Shown here piece after piece: positions 1 through 13,200 of a stretch of DNA of 64,000 bases. The stretch covers positions 6,299,501 to 6,363,500 of the forward strand of contig WPIO01000010.1 of NCBI GenBank assembly GCA_009760855.2, in the 5' to 3' direction. Position numbers and translations under genes: made by a program. Position 1 is the stretch's first letter; every line of letters starts with the position of its first letter. The notes beneath the pieces were generated by a model that was given only the letters and a program-made list of their open reading frames with translations, ran no database searches and was not told where the DNA came from. The DNA comes from Cristatella mucedo (Eukaryota > Bryozoa > Phylactolaemata > Cristatellidae).

Positions 1-193
1 GTGACAGCCAAGGGGCTGTTCGGGCCGACACCCCATTCACCCAACCCTAGAGACCCGAGTCAGATGTGCCGACTGCTGGACATTTCTTTCCACCCCTTTA
101 GGTTGTCAGATGCTAGCAGGCGAGCAGTCTGCCCCTGCTCGGCTAACGGCCATGTGGGATTTATGGGGAACGGCAGACGAAACGATTAAGGTA

Positions 194-199
194 TTTATT
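194..199 (-). promoter_or_regulatory. Possible polyadenylation signal for INCENP
   Basis: AATAAA on the minus strand, about 840 bases after the INCENP stop codon. No transcript evidence; other sites may be used. Confidence 0.3.
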
Positions 200-1037
200 T
201 CAATGTAGGGTAGGTACATTTGGGGAAGAACTTATACCACGTCTATTTTCTCATTCTCTACTTTCATCATGGACCTTTGCTTTCGTAGCTTTTTGTCTCG
301 TACATATCGCCCTAAACAAAGGACGAACTCAGTGCATAGAGTACAAGAAAATCGGAAATAAGAACATATTGCAGTATATTTTAAATATGGCCATCGTAGC
401 AATGAGTCCCAGTCTAATTAAGAAGGTGCTTAACTGAAGGTGGGGTACCGGCGCATTCTGTAAAAGGGTTGTACACAGCTAGGAAGGAAAAACCAACCAG
501 ATTCGTTGACACCTATGCGACGTCCAGCAACCGCACAGGTGTCAACCCATGCTACATGCTGCCTGGCCCTAGTATTGCGACTGCACCAACTATCCCGAGT
601 CTGCACGCTGTTAGTGTGCTTACTGCAGTCAATAAGTTACTGTTTGAGAACAATTCTCAGAGAAGTGCAAGCGGACATTGCACGCTGACATGCCATTCCA
701 TATAAGTAATCAGCGATGTACTCCACTGAAAATTTGCCATTCTCATGTACGACAAAGAGTGGCACACCTCAGGTCTTCGATGTTGCATTACCAGCAACGT
801 CCAGACCTACTTGGGTGCTATTGTTTTTAAGTGACACAGCACAAGGCTGCACGCATTGACCGGCCCATACAAGCTGATCAAAAGCTGCACGGAAGTTGAA
901 TATGTTCTGTAACTTCCAGACTTGGGCCTTGTGGTGCGAAGTGAGTAGCTTGCAAACCACACCGAGGGGTGCGCACTGCCATTTGGTAAAAGCGCGTCAG
1001 TGAACTCAAGCTGGGTCTTGGTTAGCAGTGCTACAGA
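200..1037. other. INCENP 3' flank, no gene recognised
   Basis: Probably 3' UTR and flanking DNA of INCENP. A 63-codon minus-strand frame at 769-960 resembles no family I know. No repeat recognised. Confidence 0.4.
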
Positions 1038-1237
1038 TCACTTGGCACCCGCATGAGCCATAGGCTCCAAAAGTGGCGAACTCCATGTCGCTGAGCTTGT
1101 TCGCTTGTGATACCGAGGCTTGTTTTTCTTGAACACGGCAATAAGGTCACATGGCTGTCTTAGTGTTGCAGGAAATAAGGCATCCAAGTCCGGAGGATGG
1201 TAGTGCTGATTTACAAGGGCGTATTTCAGCTGCGAGC
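1038..1237 (-). CDS. INCENP: INCENP exon 20 (IN-box, second half, stop)
   Basis: Reads QLKYALVNQHYHPPDLDALF through FKKNKPRYHKRTSSATW, then a short tail and TGA. In the family, TSS is the site phosphorylated by Aurora B for full activation, and it is intact here. The acceptor GTTTCAG|GC completes the Gly begun in exon 19. Confidence 0.96.
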
Positions 1238-4200
1238 CTGAAACCACACAACAGCTAAATACAGTTCTGATGTAAAAAAAATAGGGACAGTGGCAATCTA
1301 TCACCCGGTGAAAAATCAAAGCTGTGCTAGATGCATAATGTGGCCAGCTCACCTTGAGCCCACAACGGGACAACCTTTCGGGGCTTCGAATCGTCATCCG
1401 TTTCGTCGCCCGAGTTGAGATCGGTGATATCATAATTGTCTGGGTCTACTAGAGGACGCCTTCGAGACGATGGAAGTGGAGGCGTCATCGCATACCTGGC
1501 AAATGTTAAGCATGTGCTAAAAAATCCGGACGATGGGTGTGTGGCCAGGGTGACATCATCGCACACATGGCAAGTGTTTATACAAGTGCTAAAAAACCTA
1601 GTGGCTGCAATGCATGACATCAAAATGGCAAAAGGACATAATTACACACGCAGCTGAGAACCAGAGGAAAAAAGAACAGACGACAGCACTTACGAGTCAG
1701 TAGACGGAGCTTTGGTCATAGTTAGTCTTGGGTTGTTAGCAGTTTTCTCTGCTGACGTTACAGTAGGAATCGATCCAACATTAGTGTTATCCTTGAGGGC
1801 AGTGTTGCCAGACGCCTGCAGAGGTCCCACACACTCGGCTATGGTGGATAGCACGGAGCCAGGCTTTGAAGACAATGGCACAACGGCAGCAGCAGCGAGC
1901 ATGCGTCTTTCCTCTGCCAGGACTTGTGCTTTCCTTTCTTCGTGCAAACGCTCTTTCTCACTTAAAGTGCCGACAAGAGTCTTCTAGGAGAAAATACTTA
2001 TCTTTGGTAATAAATTAAAATTATCACATAAGAAGGAACACGAGCAACATGTTAGAACGCATTTTCATCATGTGATGATATGGAAAATACATAAATGTAA
2101 CGTTTTCAGCACTGTGGCGTGATCAACACGGCAAGGCTGTAATATTACATGATTAATTGAGAGTAAAGCTTACTAGCCAAATACAGCCCGATGCAATCGC
2201 GAGGAGTCAAGCATTACCCTCGACAGGTATAGGCATTCTCTCTACTTTGGTGTCTGTTTCTCTCCAAGTAGAAAACACACACACCGCTCCAGTGAAGAAA
2301 TCACAACGTTCAACAAAACAAGTCATTATAGGTAGGCGACACCTGACAACACGACTTGAAGCAAGCAAACCTCAAAAAGTGGAATTGACACGAACCAATG
2401 AAGCTCTACCAAAAGTAAAGTGCAGCCACTGATCATGCTCAACCAAAGGCATTTGAATGTGCGCAAGTCAAGCACGGAAATTCTCCGGGAAGATGGCCAG
2501 TCGATAATAAACCTTAAAAATACCATTATTCAGTCATTTTTTATAATTTGAACCCACTCTCCAGAGGTTTACAAGCATCTGCATACTTTTGAAAACTCCT
2601 TCCGGTGATGCCAGTAGCTACCCATGCACTGCCTCTTCAAGCAACCCACTAGATCAATTGCATTCTTTGCTTGCCCTCTTTGTTTCTAGGCAGAAGAAGC
2701 TGACCTAGCTTCATCTCTAGCCACTATCTGCTGCAGGAAGCAAAATTCTCCACAGCCATCCATTGTCATTATATCAGTTGGGTGTGAACTAATTATACAA
2801 GTGTCCCGCAGAAACTCAGTAGAACTGAGGAACATCGTAAATGATCTTGAGTTGTGTCAAACAATACTGAATTTCTGAAATGCAATATATTTATGTTAGT
2901 ACTCGTGCCAACCTGCACAATTGCGGTTACACAGGTGAGGTCGGCCAAGCCAGTAGCGTTCGCGAAGTGGTTTTTTCAATTTCCAGCCCTGCCCGTATAT
3001 CTAAAGCAACACAATGCACGTATTGCCGTCTGGTGTTTTCATCTGTGACGGATTTTAACGGGCATCACAGCCCAAGTGCCATCAGTACCCAAGAAATAGA
3101 CAACAGAATGCTGCTCCCAAATTGGCACATGCTTCTATTCACTGCACATCGAGACCCACCTGACGTCATATGTTAGACCTCAAAGTCCAGCTTATATGTA
3201 GGCACGAATCTCACATACAATTCAACACATTGAGGTTACAACGGTGATAGGTTTTATGCTCACCTTTTTAACACCCCCTACGAGTTATTTATCAATTTAT
3301 GAAAAACAGTTACCCTATATCTTGGTCTACGAGCAGATTCCAGCCCAAGTTATCACTGACATAAGACTCACCACAGCTCAGCTCTTTCATACTTTGATCA
3401 ACAGCTAAATAAGTCTCAGATTCTGCATGTCTCGAAGCTTCTCAAGACGATAGTGCTGAACATTTGGCAGTCCCAGAAAGAGAAAGGTTCGAAAAAGCTT
3501 CAGTTTGCAATTGCGACTTTTCGTGCAGTGGCTTAGTAGAACACAACTACCCAGGCTCAAACAAAAAAGCAATGTTCGGCCAGAAGTATGAATGTGCTAG
3601 AGAGTTTGTAGAGGATTCGCTGCAATACTTCAGTCGAGTACGATGTTGTGGCCATAACTATGTATAGGCGTTTGCAAAATATTGTTTTTGCTAGCACAAC
3701 GTGAACCAGTGCTCCTACTAGACCTTGTCTCGCTCCAGCTATAGCTACCCTGCTTCCAAATATATCATCGTGCATTATCATCTATCCTGCAGAGTAAACA
3801 TTGCCAGCATAACCTAAACCGCACACTCAGTTAAGCCACGTCGAAAGCTGAAAAAGTCTTAGCACATTCATTTGCTGTCTAATCGAGCTGCAGTTTGACC
3901 ACTTGACCAGTAGAAAGGAGGCTGACCATCTAACAGAATTAACTTCATTCTTTGGCTCCAGCCTACCTATCATATCTACTCCCCCACCAGGCTAAGCATT
4001 GTACCGCCTGCTTTTTTGGAATCTATTCATTTACATATACCTCATACAGACTTAAAATTCTTTGGAGATGGTACTTTTAGTTCGTATGGTCCCAAAGCCT
4101 GGAACTCACTCCCGCCTTGCATGACGACATCTCTTGACTTGTCCACATTCAAAAAGAAACTAAAAACGTATCTACTTATCACAGCATTTAGTGGGTCTCT

Positions 4201-7200
4201 GTGATTCGACCTTTATGTGCTTATGCTTTCTGACACTGTGCATGCTGCCAGTAACGCTATTTGCATGCTGACCCTGTGCGTGTCACCCCTAACCATGTTA
4301 TGCTTCGTGTCATTGAGGATGCTACAACTAACCATTCGATCGTGCTTCCTTTGCCAGCAAATGTAGAGTATCTAGACAGCCATAGAAGCAAGAAAAAACC
4401 AACCGAGTGTCGATGGATGAGAAGATGACAGCCGAAAATGTACTTCAGAATGAAAGATGGCGTGGTTTTTCTTTGAAGGCAAGAAAGACATCACGCTGCG
4501 TTGGCACACCACATATGCAGTGCTTCGCACAGCGATCAGGTGGAAGATGCCGATCCACGATCTGACACTCACCACGGAGCTCGCTGTCGCTGCTCCATGC
4601 TCGGCAGCTGAAGGCTGCTGCCGCATCGCTGGTTTGGCTTGGTCGCACGCCGCCAGGCGCTGGCCGTCGGCGCATTCGGCAGCCTCGGTGGCCGCGCGAG
4701 CTTTGGCGGCAGCTCTCTCTTTCTCTCTCTGCTCTCGACGAAGCGCCTCCTGTGCCAGGCGCTGCTCACTCTCGGCAAGGGCTCGCGCCTTGGCCGCAGC
4801 CTTCTCCTGCTCCTCCAGCTCACGAGAGCGCTTTGCCCTGGCAGCTTCCTCCTCCTGCTCAAGCATGACGGGACAGTGAGAGCTACAGAGCTTCAGCGGG
4901 CCCGAGGGCAGCTGTGGCAGCAGGAGCAGGAGCAGCAGGAGCAGGAGCAGCAGGAGCAGGAGCAGCAGGAGCAGCAGCAGCAGCAGCTCGGCCTCACCTC
5001 TTTCTGCCTCTGCAGTCGCAGCTCCTGCTCTTTTCGCCTCTCCTCGGCCTCCTGCAGCTTCTGATCCCTAGGCATACATACAAGAAACAATTACTAGACG
5101 CTCAAAGCACAAACGTTTGAGCACGGGAGCGATTCCATACTGCAGCGACAGCAGCGTTTGTAGGACGTCGGCGATAACGAGCTAGCGCTCGGAGAAAAAG
5201 GAGCTTACAGACACAGTAGTAATAGTACTACTACTACCAACAATTTTCAGACTTTTGTACAGCACCTAGGAGGACTAATCTCTTTCTCGGCACTTTACAT
5301 ATGCTGTAAAAGAAGCACATGCCACTTGGTTAGTGATAAGAAAGCCAAGGTGCCAATGCATGCCTCACATACCTTAGTTTTGCTTTCTCCTTTTCCTCTC
5401 GGATCTTGCCCTCCTTGGCTCGGTTAAGTGCCTCGGTCTTTTCGGCTTGCCTTTGTTCCAGAATGCGCTGGCGCTCTACTTTGTCGCGATCCTGTTGCTC
5501 CCGAAGCTCGGCAGCGCGTTTCAACTTTTCTTCTCGTTGTCTGTCACAACCCAGGTCAAGAGCTCGTAAAGGGGGGGGGGCCGGTGGCGCTCAAACACAA
5601 CAACGGCACAGCAAGCTTTGAGAACGTGCAGTTCAATCAGACCTACATACTAGGAATAGCAGCTGGCATGAGTAACACTCTGGGATTAACCAAAAACGAT
5701 GCTGCTGCTGTGAGTACCTTTTGTGCGTATCAAGGCGCTCGTGCAGCAAATCATCTCTCTTCCTCTTGTTCTCTGAGGAGGCCAACTCCTTTTCCTGAAG
5801 CTTTCTTTCTTTAAGCTTCTGCTTTTCCTACATAGATACAGACTATGGCACCGTGCGCAGAAGACAATTTTTACTAATGCTCGATGATATCAAATCGCTG
5901 CTCTTGCCAATAGTCACACTCAGCACTCTACGGCCAAACAAAATTACTTCACCATAAAAAGTAGTAGGCTACAACATACATAAGTGTGGAGCGAAAATAA
6001 CACAGTGCATTGCTAAAAATAGCATTAGCTAATTGCGGATACAGTTTGTCATCTTACAGAGGCACTGGTATAAAAATTTAAATAAAGATGGAAAAGTGAA
6101 ACAACTACACACATACACAACCAAAGCAGCCAAGCAGACGAGAGAGAGCTGACAGTGAGCCAACTATACTATTCTCATTCCGGATTCTTTTTCGGCAGCA
6201 CAATCTCATGTACATACCCATCAATGCCAAAACAATCAATCACATGTGATGCATGAACCAGTGCACGTATGAACAATAAACACCAAGCATTAGCACCAAA
6301 GCCATTTCATGAACGATGTCCACATAAGCAGCTGACGTGCTTAATCGGTGCCATGCTATTGCTAATAAGTACTATCACCGAGTGCTGATATATAGCAGTT
6401 TTGGAAACACACAGAATTTTTTCTGCACAAGCACATCCGGTCTGGCTATCTTTTATGGAACATTTTCTGGTGACGTGAACACTGACCAATAGGGTGGCAA
6501 ACCATAGAAAAGCAGCCAGTAGTTCTGAATGGACATAGTGAAATGGACGCAAAGTGTACTGTGACCCGAAGATATTTTCCCAATAAAAATATAACAAGAC
6601 ATACTTATAACAGAAATATAAGAACATGACAAGAGAGACAGTACTTGGGCAGACAACATAAAAAAACCATTATTTGACGGCATTACCATAGCTGTGATGC
6701 CATGTCCTGGGGTGACAGTGCGCTTAATGAAGGAAGTCACCAAGGCTGTGATGCGACTCTGTCCAGGAGACGTGATGCTCCGATTCAGCAGAGATGAACT
6801 TGATTTAGTTAATGACATGAATGACTTCTGACCCGAATTATTGACGGTCAACCCCACTGTGCGGACATTGTCCGGAGTATAGTATTTTTTGTTGATTAAA
6901 CAACTGTCAGTCGTAGCCTTTTTCAAAGCACTACAAACACGATAGCAAAACGTTGTCGATTGAAATGGCACACACGGGAGTGTAAGCATGCTCACAAATA
7001 AGCACAGCCAATACAATGATCCATAAATCGAGCATACGAGACAACTCGGCTAAAAAGAATTCACAACACGGTTTATGCCAGTTCCTCATTTTAAGAAAGC
7101 AGTAGATCACACGTCAATCCTTTTTCAGCTCGGTCGTTATGCAACCATGATTACACGTTGCGGGCACTATTATAAACCGGCTTTCAAATAACTGTCTCGT

Positions 7201-10200
7201 ATGGCTGGCCTTTGTTGGATGGACCAAAGGTCCATTTACAATCACAACCAAGTATATGCAGATGGCATTCCGTTCGAGCAAGTGCTAGCTTGGCAAGTGG
7301 CTGTAGTCGCCTATACAAAGGCCAGCGCGGCCCAGCTAGCACAGGCAGCTGGTGCAGGGACCAAACTTGGCAGGAAAATGATGAGGCGCCGACACTACGA
7401 CGAGTGGCCAAGAAAGGGCCCTGTAAGGCTGAGTAAGCGACCTGAGGATGAAAAGCTGTCACGGGTCAAACGCCACGACTACTGGACGCCCGACGATTGG
7501 CTCAAAGTTTAATGGAAAGACAGAAGCACATTAAAACTTTCTGTTTACAAAAGACGCTAGGGTCGAGCAAGCCGAAAGAGAAGGTGAGCCGCATAGAGAT
7601 GACAGCCTGCAGCAAACTGTAGTACCCAGATCTGAGTCCTGTAGAGCATCTACGGGATGCCCTAGATCGGCGGTTAAGAAACGACCTCAACCCGCCAACC
7701 TGCGAAAACGACCTGCTCGAGCAACTGCAAAGGCTGTGGGAGAGCACATCCCATGAAACTATTCAGCAGCTGATAGCTTCGATGCCCTGCTGGGAGGCCC
7801 CCCAAACCCGAGGGGAACCTACTTTGTACTTAACAGGAAGCACGATGACACAATGACTTATATATGTTAGTGTTAATCAAACATTATTTTGTAACATGCA
7901 AAGCTTTTGTGTAATTTCTGCCTGAAAATCTTGACAAGAGAATTGCGAGCCAGTCGTTCGATGACAACTTTGTTGGTCGCTTAAATACTCAAGGCAGTAA
8001 AAATTATGATCAGTAGATCATAATTTTTCGCTTCCAAATGACTTTTATGAAAAAAGTTAAGTGAATCGTTATCTGCTATATCTAGAACAGCAATTGGCAA
8101 AGGCTGAGGCCAGCAGAACCAACCAAAATATCTCGTGGAGAGGCAATGTAGGACTACTGCAAGCAAGGCACTTCAAAAACTTTTTCTGAGGAGGGGCTGC
8201 TTTCAGCCGAGTCAGAGCAGAGCATCGGAAGCACTGCAAGAGTACCAGGAGCAAGCAAGAGCACGGCACGCCGAGCAATGCGATTGGCTGCCGCCGCAGA
8301 GACACGTACGAGCTCGCTGTGGCGGCAGAAGAGAGCGGAGCAACGGCGCTCGCTGTGGGAGCAGGCTGCGGGCCGTCAGCGCCCCTGCGCATCTGCTTGG
8401 TTGGCGGTGCGTCATCGTCGTCGTCGTCAGTGTCGCTGTCACTTCCCCTCCTCACGGCAGCTCTACAAATAGGCAAAGAGAGAAGCCTGCGACAGGCGAG
8501 GAAACGCCAGCAAAGACTCGAAGACGACGAACGCCGCCGAGTCGGTTGCCCGTACAAGGAGGGCGCGGCATCGACGGTACCTTGAGGATGGCAACGCGGT
8601 TGCCGGTGGCTCGTCGGCCGACACGGGTTCTGCAGTCTTGACTAAACGCATCTTCGAACGAGTGACGCGCAAGGACGCGCAGCCAGCACTCTGAGGCTGG
8701 CTGCTGTCGGCCGAACTCGGCGGCTCCTTGCGAGAGATGACCTTTGTCCTAGCCCTGGGATTCACCGGCACTTCTGCGCAAGGAGCAGGACCACTCGCGA
8801 CCGTCGAGTCATCGCCTTTGACTCGATCAGACGGTGGGCAGCTGCGGTCCGAGTCACGAGAACCGGCGAGAGATTTTGCCGGTAAGGTCTGGCTTGTGGT
8901 GGATGGAGGCCGGACATCTGTGCTTTGTGCCTCGTCACGACAGATGGCATCTAAGTAAAAGTCATACTAGACATCATGGCAGAGTAGGCGCATCGAACCT
9001 TTTAAAGGAGTTAGGTTCAGCAAAAGTTTTTTAAACAAGTAACACAGCACTTAGAGCTCGGCAGCTAAACTACGTCACAGGTGTGGATTTATAAAGTGAA
9101 TTTCTAATAAAAAATAACCTGCTGGAGTAAGAACTACCGGAAACGCACAATAACACTTGGTGTAGTGATGGACAGCATCTGATGTGCAGCCCGTGGCATA
9201 ATTGGCGATGCACACAGGAAAACAAGTCGACACGTTTCTGCACTCTTCTGCCTCGAAAGCCACGACGAGCTCACCAATGCAGCTCAAACAACATACCTGT
9301 TGATTGTGATAGAGACAAACCCAGTCCTTCGGCGACTGCCAAAGCTGCAACAGCCATGTCGATAGTTGAAGCAGGCCGGGAGGCCTCATGCTGCTGCTCA
9401 GTTGAGGCTGGAGCCACCGAGGCAAGGTCTGCAGTGACATCGTCGTGCTCCACGACCGAACTGCCTTTGCCGGCTTTGCGCGTACCGCCTGCAACCAGCA
9501 AGTCGAAATGGTGAGAGCACGAGACAGATCGTTGGTGTTGCATCGGCATCACGATGCACAAATAAAGACTTCACGAGAGCTCGAATGCACAAAAACGTGC
9601 CAGACGCACTTTCACAAAACGCCGCAAATACGAAATAGTTATTTGAGCTTATGGCATAGAATTTTTAGTGCACCGTAGCCAATGTTTTGTAGGAGCACGA
9701 TGCAAGACCAAGGCCTTTTCACACTTGAAATCCGAACGGCAAAGCTGTTCGGCTCGCCTTGAAAGACTGCTATTCCACATTTGGGAGAGCCAGAAGCTCT
9801 GTGCCGAAGGCACGTCGGTTGGAAGCCCCTATGCTTTCTTTTAATGCACTCATCGAAGAAAAAATCGTATCCCTCTTTGAAGAGCGCGTGGAGCTGCTAG
9901 GAAAACCTCGTTAGACCTGGCAAGTCTCCAAACAAAAAGATAATTCCCTGAGACACGGTTCTACTAAGCGACCCTTACCTTTCCCAATGCTTCACTGGTA
10001 ACACTCAAGCTTTCATAAAACAGCTAGCGACATTGTGTTTAGGTCTTTGCCACGGGAGATTGGTGAGCCGTGATAGCACACTAGGTAAGGCGGTTGCTTT
10101 CACGGCCTCGGTCCCGAGGTCATGGGTTCGATTCCTGCGGCGGGGCGATCCTTTATCACCACTGCAAGCGGTGGTGATAGCCGTAAAGGCTCTTCTGTCG

Positions 10201-13200
10201 CTATACAAAAGAGGCTGTTTAATCAGCTAGGATTTATTTATTTATGGTGCTTGCACTTCAAGACACAGGCCACAGGTTCGAGTCATGCAGAAAGCGATCA
10301 AGTATCGACCTCTGTAAAAGGTAGTAGGCTGAAAGCCGCCATGCTTGTATGCCACTTTATAAATGAGGCGGTTAGCCAGCCTAACTTTACCAGTACTTTT
10401 TTTTCAGGGTCGTAGTCAGTCTGTACTAGGAAGCACATCGACATCAAACATGCAGAATACTAGTGCACAAAGCTCAAATGGCAAAAATTAAAGGTCACGA
10501 GATGACATGGAAGAACAGCAAGTCTATTGGTCCCAAAGATTTGAGAGGCTCAGGTCATCGACTGTAAGTTGGACATAAGCTAGCCGTTGGTGATGTTGGA
10601 GAGGTACAAGGGCCTAGGTCGCTTTAAGGGCCGTGATAGAGGAGGAGATAAGGACCTTGTTCTTCACGACTTAGATCATGGGTTCGAATCCTGCAGTGGG
10701 CGATCCTTTATTGCCATCTGCAAGCGGTGGTGATGGCCGTTAAGGGTCTTCTGCTGCTATATAAATGAGCCTGTTAAACCAGCTAATATTATTTATTATT
10801 TATTCCCCCTCTAGGGAAGGGGCAATTGCCCCATATGCCACCCTTAGATCAGCCACAGCAAGTAACTCTGAGCTATGGTTGCTCAGTGAAAGGACGCTTG
10901 ATCCTGCCGACCTTTCTCAACTGTCTTGAGCAGTGTAGACTTCGCGCAGGAAGCCAGAAAAGAATCATATCGTGTGTCCAATTTGCACCGGAATGTTCAA
11001 CGGCAAGTCAAGGAGCCCAGTAAAAAAAAGCACGCACAGGTCTTAGAACTTCCTGGGTAGTCTACCGAGGAGAGAATTGTAGTAGTCAAATTTTGAAGCA
11101 ACCATTATGAAGATGGAGTAGGCAGTATTTCCAATAAAAACTAGAGACCGAGATCAAGTTGAAGGTTATGCAAAGGTATTTGGAAAATTCCTACACTGCA
11201 ATGAGAGTCACATAGACAATCTCTAGTCGTACACCTTACCTGTCAGTGTGGTCGGCCTGTCAACAGTTCTGGTGTTCTAACCACTTAACACCCCAGAAGC
11301 AAATCTCCAAAAGATAGGAATTAGGTGCTGCATCGCTGTGACAGCCTCCTCCGGATCAAGGAAGCAGTGGGCTAATTCAGTTGATTTTAGTGGCTAGGAC
11401 AAAAAAATGACTAGTGTACCCTCAATTGGGCAAGTGAAGGCATCACATATTGATTGACGTGCCCCCTATTTCCCGATATGGCACTACCATTAAAAGAGCT
11501 AGAAGGCAAGGCTCTGAACTGGTCACACAAGAACTTAAAATCGTGGTAATCTATCATAGCCAATATGTACCCGCTTACAGCTTGGCTCACATAATTCCAG
11601 CGTCCAGCCAACCAGGAACAGAGTGAAGGTTGAGTTGAGTAGAAAAGCTAGCACAAGGCGAATCTTACCCACTACTGACTCCGGATAGCCGCTGTCTGTA
11701 GAATCACGTGCTCCAGGCTCTGCTGCGACAGTTCCCTTTGCTGATCTGCACAGAATGCAAAGCAAAAAGCTCGTGTAAGTGCTGGCATCGGGTATCTGAC
11801 TGCCGAATGCTGATCAATTTGAGCAGCCAGCGTCCTGCAGAGGCAAAGGAAGTACCCGCTGGAGCCATGCTGATGTGCCGAGCTCTGGCGGCGAGCAGCC
11901 GCTCGAGAGGTCGAGGAGCGAGCCGATATGCGCCGATGGCGGAGAGAGACAGACAGTCTGGCCTTGGACTTTCGGCTGCTGCCCTGGGGCGCCGCCGCAG
12001 CAGCAGCAGTGGCAGCCGGGCTTCGCACGTCGGCAGGCTTGGACATGCAGGCCCGGGGAGGCAGAGACAGGAGCACAGTAGCGCCCTGGCTGCTTGCATC
12101 AACGTCCAACCCTGCAACGTTCACTGCTATCAGGCATATGAGCAGACGCTTCGATCACGCACGAAGTTAACTCTCAACAGCCTGACTGAGTGAAATCAGC
12201 AGCTGGTTGATAAGTAGTAACAAAATATACGAAGGCCACAAAGCAGGGGGCAACAAAAGATTGCTTGCTGTAAGACTCGAACCCACAAAATGAATCGAGA
12301 AGTGCGAGCAGCTTACCCCTAGACGCTAAAAACTCTGGGGCAGTGCCTGTTCCTGAGATCTAACGTCTTGACGAGTGCTATGCAAACGTGGTGCAGCACA
12401 TGCAGATTCAACCAAGTATAAACCAATCTCTAGAACAATCACTCTATCAAGTGCATCACGGAGATGCACCGAGGGGGGGGGGGCAAAAAGACACCTAGAT
12501 CAATGCAGCAGGTAGTCATAGGAGATATGGTATTAGGAGGCTTGACCAAAATACAAAAACAAATAAGTAGATGCTAAGGCAAGCTAGAAGCATTGTGGAT
12601 TTGGTCGACTGGTTTAAGATCTGGAGGCTGATTCGGCCAGTTCACACACACAGTAACCATACTAAGATACATTGTTAAAAAAAGAATACTTGACTTTGGC
12701 AGCAGTGTTTTGAGCTGCTGCCTTGTTGGAAAACATAATCCAGTCCACGAAGTACTGTCAAATGCAGGAGTGCGACGTTCTGAAGGTCCGAATAAACGTC
12801 TTAGGTCATGATGCCTGGCATATGATGCAGGACTCAGATGCTATATCTGCTCAAGCACCCACATATCATGATACCTTAGCCCGGATTTGACCGTGACATC
12901 AGTCATTTTGGTGAGTAGGCCTTGCTGGATTGCCAACTCACATCATACCTTTTCTTGCAGTTCAAAAAGAGCACACAATTGATTTCATGATTCTATTCAA
13001 CTCAACCACAAACTTCAGCAGTCCAGTAGATCCAAGCCTTAGCCAGCTGTAACCAGCCTAGATTACTCTCAGCAGATACAAGTGGTTTCCTCGGTTCGAC
13101 TCGAAAATGCAGACCAGCGACATATGATGCCTTCTGACGGCATCAGCACTGACTCACTACTCAGACGATGCTTGCAAACTTTGAGCCATGAAAATGAGCC

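Noticed and set aside
4457-5120. Plus-strand frames of about 140 codons
   Set aside because: Shadows opposite INCENP exons 16 and 17 and the hexamer repeat; no domain and no conserved splice structure.
8135-8641. Plus-strand 168-codon frame
   Set aside because: Shadow of INCENP exons 11 and 12 on the other strand.
10061-10160. True tRNA gene
   Set aside because: Box A and box B are present, but no cloverleaf acceptor stem closes and the sequence continues into a SINE body found in many copies.
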